From IMG/VR virus record IMGVR_UViG_3300042507_002438, positions 1-63,187 of that record: 63,187 bases of DNA; one strand, 5' to 3'. The notes beneath the pieces were generated by a model. That model was not told the origin of the DNA, did not search any database, and saw only the letters and a program-made list of their open reading frames with translations. Positions 17,001 through 28,600 of the stretch are shown here, in pieces; position 1 is the first letter of the stretch; every line of letters starts with the position of its first letter. The translations under genes were made by a program, and so were the position numbers. This stretch comes from a virus.

Positions 17001-19638
17001 CCTAGTTGTCTTCCAAGAGGATAAGGTGTCTAGAGTATTATACAGCAAGAACCTAATATCAGACTCTTCTGGTGGTGGCGTTATTACCACAAACACAGAC
17101 GTGCTTGGAACGCAGCTTCCATACGACGCTGAGTACGGTATATCAAACAACCCAGAAAGCTTTGCAAAGTGGGGTACCGACGTGTACTTTACAGACCAAA
17201 AGCGTGGATCGGTTCTAAAGCTGACTGACGGTGTTGGGATAGAAGAGATTTCTAGCCTGGGCATGAAGGCCTGGTTTAGAGACCTATTTGATGACTATCC
17301 AGACACTCAGAAGATTGGTGCATTCGATCCAAATGAGTTTGTGTACGTATTATCAAACAACGAGACTGAGGTTGTAAAGTGTATGGCTTCAGTTAGCCTA
17401 AACGATATAGACCTTAGTGGTGACGCATTGACTAATGTGTTCTTGTTTAAGTTGTTTGCAAACAGAAGCTGGACAATATCTAAAATAAATACTGGATCTG
17501 GAACCGGTTGGTTGACATTAAATCAGACGTCTGGAAATGGAGACGCAGCAGTGGGTGGAACCCTTACTTCTAATATTGGAGGCGCAACAGAGAGAACGAT
17601 GACACTCAGAGTAAATGCGTGCGGATCTAATATCGACATAATACTAAGACAGTCTAATAGGGCCAGAAAAGACGTAGTCGTTGTTACTTACGGTGACAAG
17701 CAAAATGACGGAGCTAAGCTAATTGCACCTAAGTACAACTACGGTTCTGGTGACGTTGGATTTGGCCAGATACCTCTCTACAATGGCTCTGAGTACATAT
17801 TCAATCCTAAGTCAGGCATAGTTGGGTCCGACGGTATACCTGGAGTTTCTAGCACGGTAAGCATAATTGCGGGAGCTGGATTTGGTACAACAACCGCTCC
17901 ATTAAAAGCGTTTAACCCTAACCTTGGAAACAAGATGTACTACCTAGACACCAACACAGAGTACGACCCAACACAGGGCGCTACGCTGATTGCGGCTGCT
18001 ACACAGGTACCATCTTATTCGTTGGTTAGCGGAGAGTACAAGGGTAACTTTACGTACAGCGCTACAAATAAGTTCTTGTACATGATTACCGACTACACGA
18101 ATGTAATCAACCCAGGAGCTAGCGTGTCTTCTATTCCGGTGCCTACAAACGGGCTTCCAGAATCAATAAACATCAATAACGCCAATGTTCTTGGTAGCTA
18201 TTCCGTGTCTATCACTTCTACGTCTACAAATATTAGAATGACCGTAGAAAACGCAGCCGGAGTAGTAATAGCTGACACTGGATTCTTGAACGCTCCTAGC
18301 GCTGTGTCTTTAAGCATAAAAAAGAGCACAACAGGAAAGCACGTAATCAAGGTGTACAACACTATAACTGCCGGATCTCCAACGTACAACATATCTGTTG
18401 GGGCGATGGGGCTGACATCTGCTAGCATCAGTAGTGCCGGATTTGCAACTTCTGCACTTGCGTGCGCTAGTTCTGGATCAACTCAAACCATTTACCATGA
18501 CGGGGCTGGAGCATCACCTGTACAGGGAGACAACATATACGTGGACGCTCTTGGAGAGGGCATCTTCGTTGGTGGCCTACTGTATTACAAGAGGGGTACA
18601 AATGCCATATCTATTAACGACCAGGGCGTTGTTACTGACCTAGTTTCTTGCGTGTGTGGAGAGTCTAGCGTTCCAGTGGTTAATCAGATAAACGTAAACC
18701 TGGTACAGGGAACAGAGGTTAGCTTCGTTATTAGTGCAACCAACAACCCATTCTCTTATGCTGCCGCTGGAAGCTGTAGAGAGTTTACATTGTATGGTGG
18801 AAGTGGAAGCGCGGTGTTTAGCGGGCAAGACTGTGTTACCGGTGTAACTAAGAGCATATTTGTTTCTGTAAACCAGACAATTACTCAGTGCTTCTGGACA
18901 GACTCTGTTTACGCTCTTATTAGTTCTGATGGATCTTATTTCACAGACAATGGAGGGTGTACAACAACTGCAATACCTCCTGGCCTTGCCTTTGACGCGA
19001 CAAACGGAATTATATCTGGAACACCAACACAGCAGGGCCAGTACACCTTTACGGTTACAGCGACAAACTGCGTTGGAACAAGTTCTCCTGCATCATTTAA
19101 GATGATAGTGGGGCCAGAAACGCCTCCAACAACAGCGTTCAATATTGACGTTACAAATACACAGACCTCCTCTTCATCTGCATGTTCTTTGGTTACTCCT
19201 TCTTACTCTGTATTGTATCATAACGGATTGCTAGCATACCCTGTAATTAGAGACGTAATATTTAGAGACGAGCTAGCTACTATCTTGTTTAACGGTAACG
19301 GACTGTGGTACTCTACGACTCTCGGTATAGCTGTTAAGATTGACGTAGACGGAACGGTTCTAGATACCTTCCAGTGTGGGGTGGGTTCTCTTACTCCAAC
19401 AAATCCAACGTGGATCAGCATGGGAGCATTGTCTAGAAGCAGCGAGTCTGCGCTAGCGGCGTGCGGAGCTGCACCTACTGGAGCGTTCTGGAGGACTGGA
19501 ACATTTGGAGCTAACCCTGGCAAGTTGTCTACAGACTTCCAGGGAACCGTATACGCACCGGCTGGATGGTACAAGAGCGGAACTAACTCTTACTACTGGG
19601 ACGGATCGCAGTGGGGCTCTGTAACACCATGTCCATAA
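14044..19638 (+). CDS. Large tail stabilisation protein with C-terminal Ig-like repeats
   Basis: 1864 residues. The N-terminus (FIRGIMNKDLDDRLLPDGIY then RNAININVSSSDDKNAGTVQ) is the pattern I know from 'stabilisation' proteins of Bacteroidota podophages, large tail-hub proteins near the tube. The middle is beta-rich, with YITGVNLVENLLFFTDGLNP and a propeller-like feel. The C-terminal about 700 residues are Ser/Thr/Gly-rich and include a putative-Ig (He_PIG) motif, GLAFDATNGIISGTPTQQGQ followed by YTFTVTATN (about residues 1650-1680). The end has WYKSGTNSYYWDGSQW. The C-terminal part probably faces outward. Confidence 0.7.
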   Translation: MNSSKNFIRGIMNKDLDDRLLPDGIYRNAININVSSSDDKNAGTVQNHLGNTEKMSIDGLLNAEGFTLQGVNVFPIGSFTDTKNNAIYWFLTSTNYDMIVRYHESDTGTVTGKLVLVETISTGIMNFDRQYLITGVNLVENLLFFTDGLNPPRRIDVTRVYRDASISEDTVNVIVKPPLNSPVIELIDDTTDEANNLEDKFIRFAYRYRYVNNEVSALSPFSETAFEAKEFSFDYATGRNISMQNKANSVNITVELGSKEVEFVDIVMKDTRNLNAMVVTSIDKRNIDPAATTYQYKFKNNKIYTVLPDSQVNRLFDNVPLKAKAQDLIGSRIIYGNYKQFYDIKKASGEDIIMDFELNTTENSIVPGTPTPTFKSGRDYEAGIAYLDDFGRMTTVLESKVHVDNINIPITNASKKNDLKLKIYNNAPEFASKYRVFLKQNRGRYYNIIPISVVNDGLFVYLQIARYDIDKVKEGDYIYIKSTPSGVKEDSDKYKVIEAVVKPKDFLGDKVGQIQDEGFYIKIKVPNSNYFSEESIYTLKQTNNGRNTKNSIKNGSDTAFLTSFGAGAVDTPIYYGDGENKSLSIIRSSSAYTFDTDRRFVIEITGANTFSWRDYNAQWYYGENVTMNSDSLPPIYFSGSSGNYLIANIGGNNITFGIISWDTSQAYTIGDSFRLNYRGGKYGIFGTPIDFRYDINLFWSGPYTALPNLAGTINDNPGDLAITPGTVIEIQVTDTFEQEKQRFISSSSYTNIEEWFFEERIYNKYKQFLPDGKPDGAKAVFFRRGIYKQWNPPGGGGGTQARIEEVNDPRGYIMMCIKGYATSTKQNDQKEIKVDFSIRVPDNYTILETEGDPIADNVYYELPGTYPIIANRRHGKLLASDQDQGTFTPAVITIEDFNAVSFGNGMESSIIEDDWNGPMLLSSPRASASIEEYKQVDANNFLTYSGVFDITSGVNSLNEFNLSLANFRQLHKEFGSIQKLYARNADLVVFQEDKVSRVLYSKNLISDSSGGGVITTNTDVLGTQLPYDAEYGISNNPESFAKWGTDVYFTDQKRGSVLKLTDGVGIEEISSLGMKAWFRDLFDDYPDTQKIGAFDPNEFVYVLSNNETEVVKCMASVSLNDIDLSGDALTNVFLFKLFANRSWTISKINTGSGTGWLTLNQTSGNGDAAVGGTLTSNIGGATERTMTLRVNACGSNIDIILRQSNRARKDVVVVTYGDKQNDGAKLIAPKYNYGSGDVGFGQIPLYNGSEYIFNPKSGIVGSDGIPGVSSTVSIIAGAGFGTTTAPLKAFNPNLGNKMYYLDTNTEYDPTQGATLIAAATQVPSYSLVSGEYKGNFTYSATNKFLYMITDYTNVINPGASVSSIPVPTNGLPESININNANVLGSYSVSITSTSTNIRMTVENAAGVVIADTGFLNAPSAVSLSIKKSTTGKHVIKVYNTITAGSPTYNISVGAMGLTSASISSAGFATSALACASSGSTQTIYHDGAGASPVQGDNIYVDALGEGIFVGGLLYYKRGTNAISINDQGVVTDLVSCVCGESSVPVVNQINVNLVQGTEVSFVISATNNPFSYAAAGSCREFTLYGGSGSAVFSGQDCVTGVTKSIFVSVNQTITQCFWTDSVYALISSDGSYFTDNGGCTTTAIPPGLAFDATNGIISGTPTQQGQYTFTVTATNCVGTSSPASFKMIVGPETPPTTAFNIDVTNTQTSSSSACSLVTPSYSVLYHNGLLAYPVIRDVIFRDELATILFNGNGLWYSTTLGIAVKIDVDGTVLDTFQCGVGSLTPTNPTWISMGALSRSSESALAACGAAPTGAFWRTGTFGANPGKLSTDFQGTVYAPAGWYKSGTNSYYWDGSQWGSVTPCP

Positions 19639-19645
19639 TATTAGG

Positions 19646-19653
19646 TAAATTTG
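19646..19653 (+). promoter_or_regulatory. Probable -7 promoter element (TAAATTTG)
   Basis: TAAATTTG fits TAnnTTTG; ATG six bases downstream at 19660. Confidence 0.5.
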
Positions 19654-19659
19654 TAAGGA

Positions 19660-20460
19660 ATGCCTAACTACGAAACACTAACATACTCGGACTCATTAAA
19701 GGGGTGGACATCGTTCCACTCCTATGAGCCATACTGGATGACTAGTATGAACAATGACTTCTACACCTTCAAAAACGGAAAGGTGTGGAAGCATCATACA
19801 AATCAGACCAGGAACAACTACTACGGAGTTAACAATAGCTCTGTAATTCAGACGGTTCTAAACGAGGCCCCGTCTCAGCCAAAGGTATTTAAGACAATTA
19901 AGCTAAAGGGAACAAGCGGAGAGGCATGGGCCGCTGTTGTGTCTTCTGACCTTGGGTCTGGCACACTGCCTGCTGACGCGTATCAAAAGAAGGAGGGCAA
20001 CTGGTACTCATACATCAGAAGAAACACTGGAGACATTGATCCTACGTATCTTTCTATTCAGGGTGTCGGTAAGTATTCCAGCTCAATTCTTGGTACCGGA
20101 TTTATTACGTTGGTATTCAATGGAAATCTTCTAAGTTATATCAACCAAAAGGCGACAACTTACAACAACGGAGATCTTTTGTATAAGTACGACGCGTCTA
20201 CCGGAAACAAGGTATTAATCGGACAGGTTGACTTCTTGGTGTACGATAACGTAACAGACCTTACGGTGTTAACATACGTTGCGTCTGGAGCTACTTTATT
20301 ACTACCACTAAATACAGAGTTTATATTCTCTGCCAAAAACTCACAGACAGAATCATACGGACTTCGCGGAGTGTACATGGACGTAACATTGACAAATGAT
20401 GAGACAAGCTACATAGAATTGTTTTCTGTGGAGTCTGAACTGTCTCAGAGTTATCAATAA
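19660..20460 (+). CDS. Tail or appendage structural protein, 266 aa
   Basis: Begins with YSDSLKGWTSFHSYEPYWMT and NNDFYTFKNGKVWKHHTN, an arrangement I associate with conserved virion proteins encoded after the stabilisation gene in Bacteroidota podophages. The remainder is beta-rich with many aromatic residues. It has no signal peptide and no enzymatic motif. It probably decorates or closes the tail. It has its own near-leaderless promoter. Confidence 0.6.
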   Translation: MPNYETLTYSDSLKGWTSFHSYEPYWMTSMNNDFYTFKNGKVWKHHTNQTRNNYYGVNNSSVIQTVLNEAPSQPKVFKTIKLKGTSGEAWAAVVSSDLGSGTLPADAYQKKEGNWYSYIRRNTGDIDPTYLSIQGVGKYSSSILGTGFITLVFNGNLLSYINQKATTYNNGDLLYKYDASTGNKVLIGQVDFLVYDNVTDLTVLTYVASGATLLLPLNTEFIFSAKNSQTESYGLRGVYMDVTLTNDETSYIELFSVESELSQSYQ

Positions 20461-20464
20461 TTCG

Positions 20465-20472
20465 TATATTTG
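20465..20472 (+). promoter_or_regulatory. Bacteroidota -7 promoter element (TATATTTG)
   Basis: TATATTTG five bases before ATG at 20478; it drives the internal-protein genes 20478-33238. Confidence 0.7.
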
Positions 20473-20477
20473 CACTA

Positions 20478-21236
20478 ATGGATCCATTTACTATATCTTT
20501 GGCTATGGCCGGTATCAATGCCGGAATCTCTGCATACCAGGGATACAAGGCCAATCAAAAAGAAAAAGACGCAAGGGCTGCTGCTGAAAAGTTCGGAGCG
20601 CAGCAACGTGCAGTCACAGAGACAGATATGATGGCGGGCCTGAAAGTTCCACAGCTTGGAGCGCAGTTAGCATCGCAACAACTTGGACAGCAATACGCTA
20701 CAGGAGTAGAAGCACTAAGAGGCTCAGGAGCGGCTGGAGTATTGGGTGGTGTAACTGGGCTTGCTGACGTATATTCTGACGCAGCACTAAAACAAGCTGC
20801 ACAATTAGAGCAATTAGAGTTCCAGAGAAATGCAATGCAGGCAGAGAACGCACAGAATGTAGAAATGAGAAGAGCCAATAGGCAGTCAGAAAATATACAG
20901 AGCCAGTTGACTGGTGCTCAGCAGGCAGCAGCAGTTTCAAACATGGCAAAGAATCAGGCAATTCAGTCTGGCCTTTCAGCTGTTACTGACATTGGGCTTA
21001 AGTACATGCAAAATGCTCCGCTGTATCAGCAGCAGAAAGTTTCAGACATGGGGGTTACTGGTCCAATTAGTATAAAGCCAACAAATTTTGACGCTGGACT
21101 AAAAGCACCACAAATGCCAGCTGGTGCGGTACCAATCCCTGGCAAGAGTGGAATGTATAGCATACCTGGGTTGGGTATAATGTCGGAAGAAGAGGCAATG
21201 GGGCTTTCTTCTTTATATTCTTCACCTTTTTCATAA
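20478..21236 (+). CDS. Ala/Gln-rich internal virion (ejection) protein
   Basis: 252 residues with very high Ala and Gln content and long predicted helices. A hydrophobic start (MDPFTISLAMAGINAGISAY) could insert into a membrane, followed by KANQKEKDARAAAEKFGAQQ and an alanine-rich coiled stretch to about residue 175. The C-terminus is Pro/Gly-rich. The composition and the place before two larger internal proteins match small ejection proteins of podoviruses that leave with the DNA. Confidence 0.6.
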   Translation: MDPFTISLAMAGINAGISAYQGYKANQKEKDARAAAEKFGAQQRAVTETDMMAGLKVPQLGAQLASQQLGQQYATGVEALRGSGAAGVLGGVTGLADVYSDAALKQAAQLEQLEFQRNAMQAENAQNVEMRRANRQSENIQSQLTGAQQAAAVSNMAKNQAIQSGLSAVTDIGLKYMQNAPLYQQQKVSDMGVTGPISIKPTNFDAGLKAPQMPAGAVPIPGKSGMYSIPGLGIMSEEEAMGLSSLYSSPFS

Positions 21237-21242
21237 TTAAAC

Positions 21243-22658
21243 ATGGTAGAGTATTCAGGTTATATACCCGTCCAACCAATAGACTGGACGGCTAAGACTT
21301 CAGAGATTACTGGAAAGTTCTTAGACACATATTACGACAGAGAAAAACAAAGAAAAGACCTAGACATTTTACAAGACGAGGCTATTTCTGATGTTGGAAA
21401 GTTTGAGACTTCCAACTCTCAGACATTTAATAATTTTGTATTGAATGGATCTCAGAGCGCAAAGTCATACATCCAGGCACAAAATGACTTATTAAAGAGA
21501 GGTATTATTGACCCTAATACCTATAAGAGAAATATACAAAACTCTAGGGAGGGATTCTCTAATCTAAAAATATTAACCGATGGAGTTAATGAAAGAATAA
21601 GAATTGGCACCGAGAGAATGAATACTGGAAAGGCTTCTAAGATGGAGCAGTTCATTCAGGACAATATATTTGACATTATTGACGTATCGAATAAGCAGTT
21701 CATTCAAGACGAGAACGGAAACGGATACATAGTGTCTACAGACGGAAAGACTAAGATTTCTACCAAGTCGTTAAATAATACCCTTAACCAGTTCATTGAC
21801 ACTCCAGACATTATATCTGACGTTGATGCCGCAGTTAAGGGATTGGGAGTTAGCGGATTAAATAAGGACGGAAAGTACGTAATATCTGCAAGGCTAACAG
21901 GAGACTGGGAAGGAACAAAAAACAGAATGGCTAACGATATTCTTGCCAGCCCACAGAAGGCGGCAAACGTTCTTGCTATGCAGTTTGGGTACTCGTTTAC
22001 CATGGACCCAGAAGAAGCAAAAGGAGATAGCAATAAGATATTACTAACGCTAGACCCTAACGGTGCTTATGTTCCTAGCCTTACAAAGGAACAAAAGTCT
22101 CAAGCCGTTGACGTTGTGAAGAAAGAGATACAGGCAAGGGTTGGATACGAGGAGGACAAGGTAGATCCAGACGCGAAAGCAAAGATAGCGCTAGAAAATA
22201 AAAAGCTAAACCTTGAGTTTACCAAGTTAAATGCAGAGCAAAGAGCAAAAGAAGAGCCATACTTTTTAAGATTGAGCACATTAAACGACATACTATCTGG
22301 ATCAAGAGAGGGAATGGCTGCTATAATTGGAAAGCCATTGTCATATGCTAGCGCTAGAGGTGTTGAAGGTGGCAAAGCTGGAGAGGCAAGTAAACTATAC
22401 GCTGGATACGTTATAGACGATATAATTCCATTAAAAAATGGAACCTATAAGGTGACGATGAAGTTTGGAAAAGGAGGTTCTGCCAAGAAGGCTGTTTTTA
22501 ATTATGATAGACAGGGATTGGTTTCAGATCTTAATCAAGTGTTGAATACTATTGAAGGTTCTTCTAAATTAGACAACGAAAAGATATTATCTTTGAGCAA
22601 GCAAATCAGTGGTGGCGGTGCTACAACTCCAGCTGCTGGTGATGACATTTTTAAATAA
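21243..22658 (+). CDS. Putative internal virion protein, 471 aa
   Basis: A soluble, mostly helical and charged protein with no signal peptide. It has an early aromatic segment (YIPVQPIDWTAKTSEI), then long helices including QAVDVVKKEIQARVGYEEDK and ENKKLNLEFTKLNAEQRAKE, a Gly-rich strand region, and a short Gly/Ala C-terminus. It lies between the ejection-type protein and the giant polyvalent protein and shares their operon, so an internal or ejected virion role is likely. The family is not recognised. Confidence 0.55.
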   Translation: MVEYSGYIPVQPIDWTAKTSEITGKFLDTYYDREKQRKDLDILQDEAISDVGKFETSNSQTFNNFVLNGSQSAKSYIQAQNDLLKRGIIDPNTYKRNIQNSREGFSNLKILTDGVNERIRIGTERMNTGKASKMEQFIQDNIFDIIDVSNKQFIQDENGNGYIVSTDGKTKISTKSLNNTLNQFIDTPDIISDVDAAVKGLGVSGLNKDGKYVISARLTGDWEGTKNRMANDILASPQKAANVLAMQFGYSFTMDPEEAKGDSNKILLTLDPNGAYVPSLTKEQKSQAVDVVKKEIQARVGYEEDKVDPDAKAKIALENKKLNLEFTKLNAEQRAKEEPYFLRLSTLNDILSGSREGMAAIIGKPLSYASARGVEGGKAGEASKLYAGYVIDDIIPLKNGTYKVTMKFGKGGSAKKAVFNYDRQGLVSDLNQVLNTIEGSSKLDNEKILSLSKQISGGGATTPAAGDDIFK

Positions 22659-22663
22659 AACTA

Positions 22664-25600
22664 ATGGATAAATTAGACAAATTATACAACCTTTATCTAA
22701 GTAAGGGCCTAATAACTGAGGCTACGCCAATTGACAAGTTTAAGTCTGCTTCTGACCAGCAGAGAGCAAAATTATACGAACTAGGAAAGACTAGTGGCCT
22801 TTTTGCTACTACAGACTTAAATACGTTTAGCAGCGCATGGGGAGGGCTTTCTGTTGATAAAAAAAAAGAGGAATCGGCTTTACCTTCAGGGGAAGAAGGT
22901 ACTTCATTGGCTACACAAAAAATGGCGGGTCCAAAGCCTTTGGCTTCTTCTCGTATAAAGCAGGTAAAAAATCCGTCTAACTTTAATAAAAACATTGAAT
23001 CTTCTGACTATCAAAGACACACAAAGTTAGCGTCTGTAGCAATCAACGCGGCAGACAAGGGAGACAAGAACACACTTATTAATACCCTAAAGGAGATGAA
23101 CGCCATTAGGGCTATGTACCCTGCTGGTGTATTTGAGTCTGACAAGCAGATGTCAGAGGACTTGCAGTCTATTGAAAAGGTAGCATCAAGAAAGAAGCTA
23201 GACGTCGATATTAAGACCGCTAGTAGAATGCCTGTCCCGCAGAAGAAGATCGAACTAAAACTGCCACAAGGCGTGCAGATAAAGACGTCTGACATTAAGC
23301 AAGACCCAGAAGACTTAAAGAGGGCTGTGCGCGCTGATCTTATAGAGCTAGAGGCTATGGACTTTGAGATGGTTGATAAGCAGGTTGAAGAGGAGTTTGC
23401 CCAGGACGGAATTTCTGACAAGGTCCTTCAGACAATTAACAGATGGACATCTAGGGCCGGTTGGGGGTACATGCCAACAAGCGTAGAAAAATCAATAGCA
23501 AAGGCAACAAACGAGGTAAAGGCTAACAACCCAGACGCTAGCGCAGAAGACATTCTTGCATACGCAAAAGAACAGAGAAAAAGAGAGCTATTAGAAGTTC
23601 AAAAGGACAAGGCCGTAGAGGATTACTTTGAAGGAAAAGCAATACTTGGAAGGCCTGAAGAGCAGGTAAATATTGAGAGGTCTCTTGAAAACATCAAGAG
23701 CAAGCAAGAGTATCATATCGCCAAGTTTAACGAAAAGAATCAGGAGATAGAAAGAAATTTATCTACCCTAGAACTTTACAATAAAAAAATAGAAAACAAA
23801 GAAGAGTTAACGCCTGAAGACGTAAACAACATAAACTATGCTGTAAATAATGTAAACTTATTGTACGACGACTTACAGAAAAACTATAAAAACATAGAGA
23901 CCGACGACAAAGATCTTAAGAATACAGCAGAAGAGATTGACAGATTTAAGAGGAACTACTCATATTTAACTAACGCTGGAGCCAGAGTGGGATCTGCTGC
24001 TATTGACATAACGTCTGGAATAGCAGGATACATGGACATGCAGCAGTCATTGTTAATGGGTGCTCTAAAGGACGCGACTGGAGTAGATGTTAGTCAGGCA
24101 AATATATGGGACGACATATCAAAAAACCTTTCGGGAACATCCGAATCCATTAAGCAGTCAATAGCAAAAAACAAAGAACTAAAGAACGTAAACTCTATTG
24201 GTGATTTTGCCGAGTGGTCTGGACAGTTAGTGTTGGATCAGGCACCTCAAATCGTACTAGCCATGGCCACTGGTGGAGCAGCCGTTCCATTGATGGGAGC
24301 GTCAGCTACTGGATCAAAGTTTGAAGAAATAAAGGACGACGAAAAGTATACAATGACTCAGAAGGTTGTTGCGTCTTATGCGGTTGGCTTGGCAGAAGCC
24401 TTATCAGAAAAGATAGAGCTTGATGTTATCAAGTACGCATTTCCGTCTTCAAGGATAGCAAAAGCAGCAGCAAATACTAAAGCTGACGAAGAGATACTAA
24501 AACAGTCTCTAAGAACCGGAATCAAGGGAGCGACTATAAATAACATAGAGAAGCTAGGGATGGCTTCATTGAATGTAAACAAGGAGGGTATATCAGAAGT
24601 TGTTGCTCAGCTTGGGACAAACCTAACCGACAGATATATTCTTGACAAAAAGGACGTATCAATTCTTGACGGGATTGATGATGCGTACCTATCTGGTGCC
24701 GTAATAGGTGGATCCATGATTGCTGCTCCTGCGTTTGCAAGCAAGGTTATATCTCCATTCGTTTACGATCCAGAGAAGAACGTATCAAAGAACGTATCAA
24801 AGATTGCTGAACTTACAAAGGCTTTAGGAATTGCCACTAAAGAGTCAGACAAGAAGATTATACAAGGCCAGATAGACAAGCTGAATAATGACAACTTTAG
24901 CATTGTAGACGCTGCGATAAACAGAACTAAGAACTTATCTCCAGACGAAATTAGAGAGGGCGTAAAGTCTATAGAAAGAATGCAGGAAATCAAGTCAGAG
25001 ATTGCTGACATTAGAGGGAATGCATCGTACTCTACAGAAGCAAAGAATGCCATGGTAAGTGGGTTGTTAGACGAGTACAACCAGTTAGTATTAAAAAGAA
25101 AACAATTAATAGATAAAGCAAATGCCATTCAAAAGCAAACAACAAGTGAAGTTCCTGTACAGCCAGAAGCCGGAGTTGGCGAAGAAGTGGCGCAAGGAGA
25201 ACCCCAAACAGAACCTAAAATCACTACCAAAGAAGGTGTCCAAGAAGGCACAAAAGAAGTAGTATCTGGAGTAGAGATTACCTACCCAAGCGAACAACAA
25301 AAGCAGGAGCGTAAAGAGGCTAGAAACAGGCCTGAGTATGTGGAAGAGTCGTCAAAAGACCTTCAAGAAGAGGACGTTGATGCTCTTTCAGAGGAATTAT
25401 CTGGAGAGTTTGGAATACTCACAGCTGAAAACCCAATGGCTCAGCCTTTGACAGAGGAGGAGAATAAGCAGCTAAATCAAAAAGCTGAAGAGTGGTTAAA
25501 GGGCAAAGGGTATAAGCCAAAAAGAGTGACAGGAAAGTATGACCAGGCAGAAAACTCATTCTTTGTTCCTGGACTTACGGTGGAGGACGCAATTGAATTT

Positions 25601-28600
25601 GCAAAAGAGTTCAATCAAGAATCAGTAGCTCATTCGACTGGCCTTGTAAAGCAAGACGGGTCCATGAATCCAAGGATGAATAGCGATGATAATTTTTCAT
25701 TTGAAGACTTTACTCCAGAATCAAACTACGTATCGGTAGTAAAAACAAAGGACGGACTTAAAACATTTCAGGTAGGATACGACTTTAATACCACGGTAGA
25801 TAGTAAGAAACCTTCCGCTCAACCAGTGCAACAGGCTGTTGCACAAAATATACAGGAGACTGACGAAAACTACCAAGAGTCTAGAGACGCCGTTATGCAG
25901 ATCGCTCAAGACCAGAAGGAGTTCGTTCCTGGTGACGCGGTACTAGAGCAGGTGACTACGGACGGCCAGGGCAATGTTACCGGTGGAGTTGTTACGTTCT
26001 TAGACGCGGACAGAAACCCCACAAGAAAGACCATTAGCCGTGCACAAACAGCACCAGCAAAGACAGGCATCGTAGAAAACGTTAAGAAAGCGATCAGTAA
26101 GTTGTTCCCTAAGTTGGAAGCTAAGAACTTTAATAGCGCTGCCGAGATGCGTGAGTATGCCAGAAGCAAGTACGGAGACGCTGTAGCAAACCAAGTACAA
26201 GATGACGACGCAGCACGTGTGTTGCTTGACCAGAATAACGAGCCAATAGCAATACTAATCAACGACCAGCTTTCTGACGAGACCACGCTTCCACACGAGG
26301 CATGGCACCCAATCATGCTCAAGGCGTTTGGAGACAACCAGAAGTTGTTCTCGCAGTTTAGAGCACAGATCAAGAAGGCGTTAATAGACAACGGATTTAA
26401 GGACATTGCAGACCAGTTAGACGCGTTTGCAAACCAGGAGGAATATAAAAAGACCGGGGTAGACGCTGAGGAGTGGCTAGTACAGTTTGGCGCACTATTG
26501 ACCAATAAAAAGATAGACGCGAATAAGTTGACGCCAAAGCAAAAGTCATTGATAGAAAAGTTGAGAGACATCATAAACTCATTCATGATCAAGGTGTCTG
26601 GCCAGCCAGTATTCAATGAGACGTCTTCAGCTAAAGACATCCTAGACTTCATGGCTTCTATTGCTGACTCAATGGCAAAGGGAGAGGACATCAGTGGGCT
26701 CTTTGAAGTTGAAGGAATAGATAAAACTACAGAGGTAAAAAGCAGAAGCCAAAAGGCTGCAATAGAAATACTTGATGGTCCTAAGTTTGACAATAAGCTT
26801 AAGGAAGATGTAGCTTCTTACTTAAATAGCCTTAGAGATTCAGAGATACCACCAAACTCTAGTAGAGAGCAGCTAATGGAAAGGTTTATCAACAACGTCT
26901 ACGAAGAAGTTGGATACTACCTTTTTAGCAAGCCAGACGCAAGATCAGCTGGGTTGACTTGGTATATAGAGGACATGGTAGAATTTGAAAACAAGGTAAA
27001 AGTTATTATTCCTGAACTTTCAAATGAAAAACAATACAAGCTGTTTTTATCTATATTAGCATTTACCTCTTCTGGTACTAATCCCAACCAGAATCTATCG
27101 TACGCATACAACCTTTGGAATAACTCCAACGACCCGAAGAATTTTGATTTTTCAAAGGACTGGGGAGATAAAAAGCTTTCTTTTGTAGACAAAAAAGGTA
27201 AGGCAGTTGCCAGCGGAGTTATAGTTAAAGAGACCGCTAAAGAATATACAGTAGAGCTAGTTGACTCTCTTGGTAGACCAGAGGTTGATAGCAAGGGCAA
27301 TAAAAAGTACGAGAAAATTTCTAAGGCCTCTATGAAACCAGGATATCCTAAGCCAACTGGATATACCAATAGAGGTAAAATAATCGTAGGTCAGTTAGAA
27401 AAGCTAGAAAAGCTGTATTCTGATCTTAAATCTATAGATGCTGTTGTTGACTGGCTTGAAACACCACATCCTATTGCAGAGCTTAGAAAGTACAACGAGG
27501 CTGTGCCCGATGTTAATGGTAAGGGCCCTGGAAAGACCAATAAAAAATACGATCCTAGTAAAAACGCAGATGGAGAAAGAAACGGAGCGTTTATATTTGG
27601 AGAGAAAATAGGATCTTTTTACCAGAACATGATCGGTATTGGAGAAACTATTACTATGGACCTGTGGTGGTCTAGAACATGGAACCGATATATGGGGACC
27701 ATGATCAACACGACATCTGGAAATAAAGAGATTCAAGAAGTACCAAGAAGCGATCGCGAAAGAAATATTATGCGAGAAGCCGTGAAAATGGTAGCCGAAG
27801 ATTTAAACTTACAAGTAAGCGAATTGCAGGCTGCGATTTGGTATTTTGAGCAGGAACTTTGGACTAAGTCTGGTAACGCCTCTCCTAGTTATAGTTATGT
27901 AACCGCTATTGATGAATTAACCGAAAAACTTAAAGTAGATGAAGAAACAAGAACAAAATTACGATCAGCTGAAGCAGATCTCACAGAGGCTGAAAAAAGA
28001 AGGAAGAATGCCGCAGAAAGAGCAGCTGCTGTTGTCGCTAGCAAAGGCGGCGAAATCCCTAAAGTCAAAGTAACCACTCGTGCACAGAAGTCAATAGAGC
28101 AAGCCAATGAAGACTTTGGAATAGAGGACGGAGAGGCAATGTTCTCAACTAGAGCACAAAAGCTAGAACCAAAAAAGGTAAGTAGCCTGTCATCATCTAT
28201 TCAGTCTATTGACAAAGAAACTACCAAAAAACTAAAGTCTCTAATAAATAAGGGAGTAAAAGAGCCTAAGAAAACACAAAAGGCCTACAAATTATTCAAG
28301 GTAAAAAAAGAATTTCCTGGAGAATTGTTTCCGTTGTTTGTTGGAGCTAATGAATCTGTAACAGTTGGAGAATGGATAGAAGCAAAAGCCGGAGAGTTAA
28401 CTACCACAAAAGAGGGAAAGACAATGGTAAAATCAACTCTTGGGCCTTTGGCTTACAGACCAGGATGGCATTCTGGGGATCTAGCCATTGCTACTCATAT
28501 AGGATCAAAAAGAAATCCTACTGACAAAGCTCCAACACTAAGAGCAGAAGATCAGGTATGGGCAGAAGTAGAAGTTGGATCTGATGTTGACTGGCAAAAA

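Noticed and set aside
25906-26793. - strand frame of 295 codons opposite the giant protein
   Set aside because: Antisense shadow; Ser- and Ala-rich low-complexity translation, no start signal.
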